From the NCBI GenBank assembly GCA_031548675.1, contig JAVBQU010000092.1, forward strand, positions 1 through 8,410: 8,410 nucleotides of DNA. Reading direction: 5' to 3'. The stretch is from JAVBQU01 sp031548675 (lineage in GTDB: Bacteria; Bacteroidota; Bacteroidia; Bacteroidales; P3). Positions 1-4,891 of this stretch are shown here, piece by piece (positions within the stretch are counted from its first letter, which is position 1; each line of letters begins with the position of its first letter). The position numbers were made by a program, and so were the translations under genes. The notes under the pieces are model-generated. The model was not told where the DNA came from and ran no database searches. It was given only the letters and a program-made list of their open reading frames with translations.

Positions 1-1004
1 ATGTTGTCAGGATTTTGTTTCTTTTCTGTTATTAGTTTATTTATATTGTCTTTTTGTTTCTCAATAGTTTCAAGGTATTTTGTTTTTATACCAATTGTTC
101 CTGCATCAATTATGTTAATGTCTAAATAAAATTTTTTATCATTGGCATTAAACCAGTCATTGAAACTACCCCCAAAATCTTCATCCCCGTTAATTGATTT
201 TATTTCTTTTAATCTATTTTTGTCCCAAATTCTTGCTGAAATAACCCCAAAACCGTCATCCGTATGTTCAACAATATTTTTTGCGAGCTCTTTCAAGCCA
301 AAATGTATCTCTCTTACTTTTGTAAAAATATCGGGCAATATTTTTTTTAACAATGCCTTTTCATTCTCTTTCTCTATTCTGGTTGGATTCTTTTTCTTTT
401 CTCTCTCTTTTTCATACACGCCCACAAATAGATTGAAAAAATAAAGTTCAACCATACTTAGTTCACCAATTCCATTGCTTATCAGTATTCTATTAATATC
501 TTCATTTTTATCTACTGCAATTTTCAATTCTTCTTTTATTTTACTCCGCCATTTCTCCGATTTTTCATTATTCCCATTTCTTTCAAATTCGGAATGATTC
601 TTGTCAACCAAAATATGAGGAATAAATGATGACGAGATAACTATATCCGACCTGTATTTCTCTTGTCGTATTTCTCCTGTTTCTTTGCTGGCTCTTAGTC
701 TACCTTCTGTAAATTTAATTTTCTTCCCTATTCTAAAACAATCATTGATATAATTTTTGTGTGATTCTGATTTTCGAAAAATTTCATCAGAAACTTCGTT
801 TAAATTTAATTCTATTTCAACATTAGGAAATTTTAACCTAAACAGCAACAAATAGGCATAAAACAACTCATCAATAGCTTGCAACTTGTTATCAAATTTA
901 AATAACAAATTTTCGTTTTGTGGGATTGATTTAATTCCACTCAAATATGGCACTAAATACTTATTAATTTCAGCAATACCAACGATTGTTTCTTTTACTT
1001 CCAT
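1..1004 (-). CDS. GHKL-type (HATPase_c) ATP-binding protein, 3' end missing
   Basis: The frame is open from ATG at 1004 to the left window edge (334 codons seen, no stop reached), so the C-terminal end is missing. Residues 238-262 carry what looks like the N-box of GHKL ATPases (histidine kinase, Hsp90, MutL and gyrase superfamily): E239, N243 and H247 in the pattern ELAKNIVEH. A beta strand and a G1-box-like IIDAGTIGI (D300, G302, G305) follow about 50 residues later. The G2 box would lie past the edge. Residues 1-230 match no domain I recognise; no kinase phosphoacceptor or membrane segment is visible. The start is the first ATG after an in-frame TAA at about 1082-1084, and the 26 codons between them contain no ATG, GTG or TTG. 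GC content is very low (about 23% in bases 1-60), unlike the rteC-like gene, which suggests acquired cargo. The role is unknown; such ATPases occur in sensors, chaperones and defence proteins. Confidence 0.7.
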   Translation of the reverse strand, partial: MEVKETIVGIAEINKYLVPYLSGIKSIPQNENLLFKFDNKLQAIDELFYAYLLLFRLKFPNVEIELNLNEVSDEIFRKSESHKNYINDCFRIGKKIKFTEGRLRASKETGEIRQEKYRSDIVISSSFIPHILVDKNHSEFERNGNNEKSEKWRSKIKEELKIAVDKNEDINRILISNGIGELSMVELYFFNLFVGVYEKEREKKKNPTRIEKENEKALLKKILPDIFTKVREIHFGLKELAKNIVEHTDDGFGVISARIWDKNRLKEIKSINGDEDFGGSFNDWFNANDKKFYLDINIIDAGTIGIKTKYLETIEKQKDNINKLITEKKQNPDN

Positions 1005-1148
1005 ATTATTATTTGAAATGTTTTGTACAATAACAAAGGCTTTAGCTATTAATTTCTTGCCACTTTTTACGAACCCAATTACTTAGCTGTCCTCAAACTC
1101 AACAGTCAATTAAAAACGATGATAATTGATTATTTCCTTTCCTTTTTA

Positions 1149-1190
1149 TTTATAATACGCATATATCAGCATGCGCGATATATTTATAAA
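1149..1190. repeat. Interrupted inverted repeat upstream of the ATPase gene
   Basis: The inner arms are ATATATC (1161-1167) and GATATAT (1177-1183) around a 9-base centre containing GCATGC. The outer arms are TTTATAA (1149-1155) and TTATAAA (1184-1190), with five extra bases on the left side. It sits about 145-185 bases upstream of the ATPase start codon and just downstream of the possible -7 element. It could be an operator or a structure in the leader. No T-tract makes it a convincing terminator. Confidence 0.4.
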
Positions 1191-1195
1191 TTCGA

Positions 1196-1203
1196 CAAAG
1201 TTA
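1196..1203 (-). promoter_or_regulatory. Possible -7 element for the ATPase gene
   Basis: On the minus strand this reads TAACTTTG, a full match to the Bacteroidetes -7 consensus TAnnTTTG. No good -33 TTTG lies 17-21 bases upstream; the nearest is an ATTG at a 16-base distance. It would give a leader of nearly 190 nt. In such AT-rich DNA the motif can occur by chance. Confidence 0.3.
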
Positions 1204-1366
1204 CAAAAAAATTAAAATACAATAATATATTATAATTACAATACTTCAAATTTCCGAGTTTTGCCAAACCCGTTGTTATGATCTATTACTGAGGCAATAT
1301 CACTTTATACACGAATAATCATATTATTATTTAGTGCATTTCAAATGATTCTTAATGAGATGTCTG

Positions 1367-1705
1367 TTATACTTCTTCTTTATGGATAGAAAAATAGCCT
1401 AATTCCGTTCTAAAAATTTTCTTTTTCGTTCCACTGATATCCGAAGGAATATTGGAAAAATCCGCTTCTCTCAATAATTTGAGAAAAGCGTGCCTTATCT
1501 CTATAAATCGGACTGGAATAATTCTACCCTCTTGCCTCACAAAATAAACCGTTTTATTTCCCACCCTTGATTTTCGAAAGCCCAAACCTTGTATGGTTTT
1601 GTAGATATTGGATTTATTATGGGCGTTACAATCTATTTTTATTCGACCATTTTTCAGCCTGGTAATGGTTACGATTTCGCTAGCATCAATCATTATTGGA
1701 TTCAT
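1367..1705 (-). CDS. Hypothetical protein, 112 residues
   Basis: I do not recognise this protein with confidence. It is small, basic and soluble, with no signal peptide or membrane segment. The central part (residues about 33-80: IYKTIQGLGF, then VYFVRQEGRIIPV, then a helix with IRHAFLKLL) has a rhythm I associate with N-terminal modules of Bacteroidetes mobile-element primase/helicase proteins. That resemblance is from memory and weak. If correct, this would be a stand-alone or truncated copy of such a module. The start at 1705 is preceded by a near-perfect promoter only 20 bases away; a second in-frame ATG at codon 5 is also possible. The gene is a separate transcription unit, isolated from its neighbours by about 220 bases upstream and 360 downstream. 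The strong promoter argues that it is a real gene. Confidence 0.75.
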   Translation of the reverse strand: MNPIMIDASEIVTITRLKNGRIKIDCNAHNKSNIYKTIQGLGFRKSRVGNKTVYFVRQEGRIIPVRFIEIRHAFLKLLREADFSNIPSDISGTKKKIFRTELGYFSIHKEEV

Positions 1706-1724
1706 CTGTATTTTATTATATGCA

Positions 1725-1755
1725 CAAAATTACTAAAGAATATATGATGTACAAA
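1725..1755 (-). promoter_or_regulatory. Bacteroidetes-type promoter of the 112-residue gene
   Basis: On the minus strand a -33 TTTG (1755-1752) and a -7 TAATTTTG (1732-1725) are separated by exactly 19 bases, matching TTTG-N19-TAnnTTTG. Transcription would start near 1718, leaving a leader of about 12 nt or slightly more. The -33 element is embedded in TTTGTACA, so a TGTACA site (1748-1753) overlaps it. That is the same core as in the repeat array at 3145-3228. Confidence 0.8.
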
Positions 1756-1841
1756 TTTTATTATCAATAACTTAATAACAATTTAAAATATCATTGCAAC
1801 AATGGAATTACCAAAGTTTATTCAAAGATAAATTCAATGAA

Positions 1842-1870
1842 GGGGTAAATTCGTAGATAAAATTCACCCC
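1842..1870 (-). terminator. Candidate terminator hairpin after the two-gene operon
   Basis: GGGGTAAATT (1842-1851) and AATTCACCCC (1861-1870) form a 10-bp stem with one mismatch (a possible G-U pair in RNA) around a 9-base loop. It lies about 55 bases past the stop codon of the acidic 74-residue protein. The following T-tract on the minus strand is poor (TTCATT), so it may be a weak terminator or a 3'-end stabiliser. A smaller 6-bp dyad, TTCCAT/ATGGAA, lies at 1888-1908. Confidence 0.5.
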
Positions 1871-1923
1871 CTGTAAAAAGAATTGGTTTCCATTTTTATT
1901 TGATGGAACAAAATGAATAGACC

Positions 1924-2148
1924 TTACTCTTCCGCTTCTTCCTCGTCGTCTTCGAATTCGCCGTATTCATCAATAAGGTATAAAATCACCTCGCTATCAC
2001 CCGGTTCATAATCGACTTCGAAAAGGACTTCAGATTCCTCATCTTCTTCATACAATCCTACTATACGGTTTTCCAATTCATTATCTTCTAAAATTCCTGT
2101 AAAATTGTGCAATTGTCCGGCTGCTACCGAAAAGGTTCTTGTTCTCAT
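1924..2148 (-). CDS. Small, highly acidic hypothetical protein (74 residues)
   Basis: No family is recognised. About 35% of residues (26 of 74) are Asp or Glu, concentrated after residue 20 and ending in a near-continuous acidic tail (EFEDDEEEAEE). Residues 1-19 are neutral to basic (MRTRTFSVAAGQLHNF). The alternating hydrophobic and acidic middle (VLFEVDYEPGDSEVILYLIDEY) suggests a small beta-rich fold. The gene starts 21 bases after the stop of the coiled-coil protein, with an AT-only spacer before the ATG and no Shine-Dalgarno, as is common in Bacteroidetes. It is almost certainly co-transcribed with that gene. Strong acidity would fit a DNA mimic or a partner for a basic or DNA-binding protein, but that is inference only. 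Confidence 0.75.
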   Translation of the reverse strand: MRTRTFSVAAGQLHNFTGILEDNELENRIVGLYEEDEESEVLFEVDYEPGDSEVILYLIDEYGEFEDDEEEAEE

Positions 2149-2169
2149 AAAATTAAAATTTAAAGGTTA

Positions 2170-2814
2170 TTACTGTTTATTATTAGGAGCATTGAGCTTT
2201 TCCAATTTCTGATTCGTTAAAAAGCTTCCGATACCACTTACTAAAGTAGGAAGCAAAGGCAAGATGGTATCTTTTAACAGGTTGGGAGCTGTTTGTCGGA
2301 GAATGGTATCCAGTTTCTGTATCATTTTCTCGTGATTATGAATATACAGCTTCTCCAATTTTTCAATTGACTGTTTTTGACTTGCAATTTGAGACTGGTA
2401 ACTTTCAGTTTTCGCTTCAAATACAGATTTCAAGCTCCTTATATCTGTTTCCTGAGCCAAAGCGTCCAATTCCTCGCGTTCCTGCAAAATCAATGTCCGT
2501 TCACGGTTCAGCTCACGGGCTTGAACCAGCAATTCCTTTTCCCAATGAATCAGGTAATGCTCTTTTTCCTGCAACTCATTCACTTTTTGTATTTCCAGTA
2601 CCGATTCATAAGCTTGTCCGATATTTGGGGAATCGGAAGAAAGCAGGCAATTACCCTGTTTGTCGTACATCGGTAAGGCACACTGGCAAAGTTCGATAAC
2701 AAGATCCGCCAAAGACGTTTTGCGTTTATCCGTAATACGCCTGCCTTTCTGCATGCCTGTCAAAAAATGGTATAATGCTTGCGGTACTTCCAAACGGATT
2801 CCGGTGTGGTTCAT
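2170..2814 (-). CDS. Putative ribbon-helix-helix/coiled-coil protein (214 residues)
   Basis: Residues 5-45 look like a ribbon-helix-helix DNA-binding fold: a short strand (GIRLEVP), a helix (QALYHFLTGMQKG), a basic loop (RRITDKRKT) and a second helix (SLADLVIELCQCAL). Residues about 72-165 are rich in Glu, Lys, Gln and Leu with heptad-like spacing and no proline, indicating a long coiled coil. Residues 177-200 are more hydrophobic (LKDTILPLLPTLVSGIGSFL) and could be an amphipathic or membrane-touching end. No catalytic motif is seen. This layout is reminiscent of accessory proteins for plasmid partition or mobilisation, where such proteins bind short repeats. The nearby TGTACA array upstream makes that attractive but unproven. 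It is the first gene of a two-gene operon with its own consensus promoter. Confidence 0.6.
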   Translation of the reverse strand: MNHTGIRLEVPQALYHFLTGMQKGRRITDKRKTSLADLVIELCQCALPMYDKQGNCLLSSDSPNIGQAYESVLEIQKVNELQEKEHYLIHWEKELLVQARELNRERTLILQEREELDALAQETDIRSLKSVFEAKTESYQSQIASQKQSIEKLEKLYIHNHEKMIQKLDTILRQTAPNLLKDTILPLLPTLVSGIGSFLTNQKLEKLNAPNNKQ

Positions 2815-2872
2815 TTTCTGTATATTTTATTAGATTCGTTCCGGATTTCCGGCCGTATCAAATTTGTTACGA

Positions 2873-2903
2873 CAAAATTAAACCCCAATTACAGATTTTC
2901 AAA
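2873..2903 (-). promoter_or_regulatory. Bacteroidetes-type promoter of the coiled-coil/acidic operon
   Basis: On the minus strand a -33 TTTG (2903-2900) and a -7 TAATTTTG (2880-2873) are separated by exactly 19 bases. Both the -7 element and the spacing are identical to those of the promoter at 1725-1755. Transcription would start near 2866, with a leader of about 50 nt before the ATG at 2814. Confidence 0.8.
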
Positions 2904-2959
2904 GCGCAAAATGCTGTATTTGAGTGAAATATTACACAGCAAGTCCATGCAATTTTTCG

Positions 2960-2986
2960 TTTTATTGCATTGATATTGCAGTAAAA
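2960..2986. repeat. 10-bp inverted repeat upstream of the operon promoter
   Basis: TTTTATTGCA (2960-2969) and TGCAGTAAAA (2977-2986) pair with one mismatch around a 7-base centre. The dyad lies about 57 bases upstream of the -33 element, a plausible distance for an activator site such as that of an RteC-type regulator. A binding role is inferred from position and symmetry only. Confidence 0.5.
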
Positions 2987-3144
2987 TGCACATATCATAT
3001 TGTAATTCAATAAGTAAAAACAAAAATCCTTTTTTTCGGTATTCGTCCATTCCGGTATGGAAAACAAAAAATTGGGATTGAAAACGAAATGAGTATATAG
3101 CTGCGAACAGAAAAACGCTCTCAAAAGCCTATTCCACATAGGAT

Positions 3145-3228
3145 TCTGTACAAAACAGCCTGAATCTTGTACATTGTACTCGTACGATTGTACAAAACGC
3201 CTGATTTTTTGTACAAAGTGTGGATTTC
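3145..3228. repeat. Four iteron-like 21-base repeats with TGTACA core
   Basis: TGTACA occurs at 3147, 3168, 3189 and 3210, exactly 21 bases apart each time. Units 1 and 3 agree beyond the core (TGTACAAAACaGCCTGA and TGTACAAAACGCCTGA). Unit 4 keeps TTGTACAAA. Unit 2 has diverged after TTGTACA and contains a second half-core, TGTACT, then CGTACG. The core is itself palindromic (TTGTACAA in units 3 and 4). A 21-base period equals two helical turns, so bound proteins would sit on one face of the DNA. This is the usual layout of iterons at origins or partition sites and of some cooperative operators. No spacers or long conserved repeats are present, so it is not CRISPR. Confidence 0.8.
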
Positions 3229-3296
3229 GCTATGAAATAGCCGTAAAAAATCGGTGTAGAGCGTTCTGTACGCTATAAAAAAGCGTTGATTTCAAC
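3229..3296. repeat. Three short palindromes next to the iteron array
   Basis: Immediately after the array come GCTAT/ATAGC (3229-3241, 3-base loop), AGCGT/ACGCT (3260-3274, 5-base loop containing another TGTACG) and GTTGA/TCAAC (3285-3296, 2-base centre). A further one, CCTAT/ATAGG (3128-3142), sits just before the array. Each alone is weak, with 5-bp arms. Their clustering around the array suggests one composite site. Confidence 0.35.
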
Positions 3297-3376
3297 CCTG
3301 TCTTCAAAAAAATACCTATACCCACAGTAAAAAAATCACAGTTTAGCCGAAACGACCGGATATTTCTGCTTATGAT

Positions 3377-3388
3377 GCTAAATTTAGC
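3377..3388. repeat. 12-bp perfect palindrome GCTAAATTTAGC
   Basis: GCTAAATTTAGC is a perfect palindrome about 90 bases past the rteC-like stop codon on the transcribed strand. It resembles a dimeric-regulator half-site pair. It may also act as part of the 3' end of the rteC-like transcript, though no T-tract follows. Confidence 0.4.
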
Positions 3389-3478
3389 TTAATGGGATAC
3401 GCTAATTGCTCAAATCCGTTACCCAAAAATGGAAAATGATTCATCCGTTTGCAAAAACCTTTACCCAAATCAATATCT

Positions 3479-4249
3479 CTATTGATTCATCACAACTTCT
3501 TCGATTTTGTTTTGCATTGCGGAGAAAAACACGGCATAGTTTTTCTTGCGGCGGTAAATGCTGTTCGTCCATGCACTGAAATCCCCTAAATCCATTCCCA
3601 AAAAACGGCAAAAGACATCTTGAAATTCGTTCAGCGAAAGATATCCGTACCTGCCCGCCACCGATTTGGAGAAATAAAGTCCCATCGCCAGCTCCGCCAG
3701 ATACACTTTTTTCCCTTTCCATTGCAGCAAGGTTGGGCAATCGGGCAGTTTCAAGGGTTTCTCCGGTTCAAACGGTTGCGGAGCCGGAGAAAGCGTTGCC
3801 AGTTCGATCCGGGTTTTAAGCAACAGTTCCACCAATTGTAAAAAATGTTTTTGAATGGTGTAAAAACGGGAGAGCTTGCACAGGATGAGTTGTTTTTGAA
3901 AGTCGGAAACACCGGGGTCGAAGGGCAGGTAGCTGTGATAATGTTGCCAAACCTTGCCTTTGGTGGCTTCCATACGGTAGTAAAACAGTTTGCACGCCCC
4001 CGCGGTGGCAAGCATCCGTTGCAGTTCCGCCACCGGGTAGGCATGCGTGTCGAAATGCGAACGCAATTCCATGAAAAGTTCCCATAAATAAGTCCGGTAC
4101 TGGTGCAGCACCCGGAATCCGTTGAAGACCAGATTGATTTCGGCAAATTCTTCAAACAGGCTGAGTTGGTCGAATGAAACAGGTACGTGGCTCAACTCCA
4201 AAACAATGCGGCTGAATTCTGTTAAGAACAGGTTGAATAAATGTTTCAT
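3479..4249 (-). CDS. RteC-family regulator of element excision/transfer
   Basis: This 256-residue protein matches the RteC family in length and layout. Residues about 1-145 are helical, with YYRMEATKGKVWQHYHSYLPF (89-110) and a helix ending FYTIQKHFLQLV in the positions where RteC proteins have similar sequence. A linker (150-170) leads to a C-terminal winged-helix-like domain (about 175-253) with LQWKGKK, LAELAMGLYFSKSV, a long segment LSLNEFQDVFCRFLGMDLGDF and the basic turn YRRKKN. In CTnDOT, RteC is a DNA-binding activator of the excision operon and is itself switched on by RteA/RteB. Neither partner is in this window, and the genes downstream are not recognisable xis genes, so the target here is unknown. 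GC content is high (about 57% at 3961-4020) against the AT-rich surroundings. The start has an AT-rich leader and a candidate promoter upstream. Confidence 0.8.
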   Translation of the reverse strand: MKHLFNLFLTEFSRIVLELSHVPVSFDQLSLFEEFAEINLVFNGFRVLHQYRTYLWELFMELRSHFDTHAYPVAELQRMLATAGACKLFYYRMEATKGKVWQHYHSYLPFDPGVSDFQKQLILCKLSRFYTIQKHFLQLVELLLKTRIELATLSPAPQPFEPEKPLKLPDCPTLLQWKGKKVYLAELAMGLYFSKSVAGRYGYLSLNEFQDVFCRFLGMDLGDFSAWTNSIYRRKKNYAVFFSAMQNKIEEVVMNQ

Positions 4250-4285
4250 AATATTTAAATTTTATGGGTTAATATGGTATTTAAA

Positions 4286-4316
4286 CAACTATAAATTTAA
4301 ATAATATCGAACCAAC
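4286..4316 (-). promoter_or_regulatory. Candidate promoter of the rteC-like gene
   Basis: On the minus strand GTTG (4316-4313) and TATAGTTG (4293-4286) are separated by 19 bases. This fits TTTG-N19-TAnnTTTG with one mismatch in each box. The weaker match fits a promoter needing an activator. Transcription would begin near 4279, about 30 bases before the ATG. Confidence 0.5.
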
Positions 4317-4340
4317 TAATTTTTTTGCTGAAAAAATTAG
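4316..4340. repeat. Perfect 10-bp inverted repeat abutting the rteC-like promoter
   Basis: CTAATTTTTT (4316-4325) and AAAAAATTAG (4331-4340) are perfectly complementary around a 5-base loop. The repeat touches the putative -33 box and extends upstream of it, a typical activator-binding position. It could also terminate rightward transcripts, but it is entirely AT apart from the outermost pair. Confidence 0.5.
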
Positions 4341-4537
4341 ATATCTTTTCCTTGTTATTTGTGTTTCAGTTTACTATATTTATTAAGTTAGACCGAACCC
4401 CAGCCTTGTTTTTAGAAGTTATAACAGTTCAACAATATAATAAAGTTGAATTTTTAATTAAAACATATTTGAAAATATTTGGATATTTGATTTTTATGTC
4501 GTATATTCGCAAGACTTATTTAACCCGATTTTAAACC

Positions 4538-4672
4538 TCAATAATCCGATAAGTCCATGTGTGCAAAATCTAACAGGGGTTCCGTTTTTGCCAGTTTCGA
4601 CCGTTTCACGCTGCCGGAAATTTCATCGTATTTTTTGGGATTCCGGGTTGTTTTCTCTTCAAATTCCGACAC
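4538..4672 (-). CDS. Doubtful small ORF (44 residues, GTG start)
   Basis: Within the GC-richer patch, a minus-strand frame from GTG at 4672 to TGA reads like a soluble charged peptide (SEFEEKTTRNPKKYDEISG, then KRSKLAKTEPLLDF, ending HMDLSDY). Codon choice resembles that of the rteC-like gene. The frame stays open further upstream, but that part crosses the GC-rich hairpin and has implausible composition. No family is recognised. It could be a gene fragment inside a dispersed repeat rather than an expressed gene. Confidence 0.25.
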   Translation of the reverse strand: MSEFEEKTTRNPKKYDEISGSVKRSKLAKTEPLLDFAHMDLSDY

Positions 4673-4751
4673 GCTAATCCAAAAACAGGATAGTTTGCAC
4701 AGTTTTCGAACCGATTTACATTTTCTGGGCAAAAACAAGTTCGTCCGATAA

Positions 4752-4785
4752 TTTCCCGCCGGAAACATTCCGTTCCGGCGGGAAA
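4752..4785. repeat. Perfect 13-bp GC-rich hairpin
   Basis: TTTCCCGCCGGAA (4752-4764) and TTCCGGCGGGAAA (4773-4785) are perfectly complementary around an 8-base loop, ACATTCCG. No T-tract follows on either strand, so it is not a standard intrinsic terminator. A smaller hairpin, CAGGG/CCCTG with loop TGAAAGC, follows at 4803-4819. The pair sits at the right end of a GC-rich patch (4540-4840) flanked on the left by very AT-rich DNA. This fits a dispersed repeat or the end of an inserted element. Confidence 0.7.
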
Positions 4786-4891
4786 ACCGGGAAATGACCG
4801 TACAGGGTGAAAGCCCCTGCGGGAGAGAAATACGTGTAACTATTGAAAACAATAAAACAAATATAGTATCCATACAAACAATGACAAGACG

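Larger units (their letters stand above)
1005..1366. other. AT-rich intergenic stretch
   Basis: No gene is supported in these 362 bases. The stretch holds a dyad at 1149-1190 and one possible minus-strand -7 promoter element, listed separately. From 1257 to 1366 I see nothing recognisable. Just upstream of the ATPase start, the codons after the TAA read like protein (GFVKSGKKLIAKAFVIVQN, about 1075-1019), which raises the question of a broken N-terminus. Confidence 0.6.
2815..3478. other. 664-base non-coding control region
   Basis: This gap lies between the rteC-like gene and the coiled-coil gene, both read leftward. I see no convincing gene in it; reading frames crossing it have unlikely composition and run over the promoter. 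It contains the promoter for the coiled-coil gene, a dyad, a four-copy 21-base repeat array and several short palindromes. This density of symmetry suggests protein binding, such as an operator, a replication or transfer origin, or a partition site. The last 90 bases before the rteC-like stop show nothing distinct. Confidence 0.6.
4250..4537. other. Extremely AT-rich leader region upstream of rteC-like gene
   Basis: No gene is supported here. GC is about 15% in the block 4441-4500. The part next to the rteC-like gene holds the promoter and inverted repeat listed separately. From about 4341 to 4537 I see no defined element. Confidence 0.6.

Noticed and set aside
142..444. Plus-strand open frame of 100 codons
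   Set aside because: It lies inside the ATPase gene on the other strand. Its Phe/Ser-rich product is typical of reading an AT-rich gene backwards.
2867..3139. Minus-strand frame of 90 codons in the control region
   Set aside because: It runs over the consensus promoter and the 2960-2986 dyad, and its product is rich in Cys, Phe and Asn with no domain character.
3145..3228. The 21-base repeats considered as a CRISPR array
   Set aside because: The units are contiguous with no spacers, only the core is conserved, and no cas gene is nearby.
3751..4155. Other frames within 3441-4155, on both strands
   Set aside because: They overlap the RteC-like gene, whose protein has family features. The alternatives have odd Cys/Trp/Arg-rich composition and no recognisable domain.
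4557..4751. Plus-strand frame of 64 codons in the GC-rich patch
   Set aside because: It is opposite a more protein-like minus frame, has no family match and ends at the hairpin. More likely a shadow.
4801..4845. Motif GGGTGAAAGCCCCTGCGGGA, reminiscent of group II intron segments
   Set aside because: No domain V hairpin, intron 5' consensus or reverse transcriptase gene is present, so a group II intron cannot be supported.
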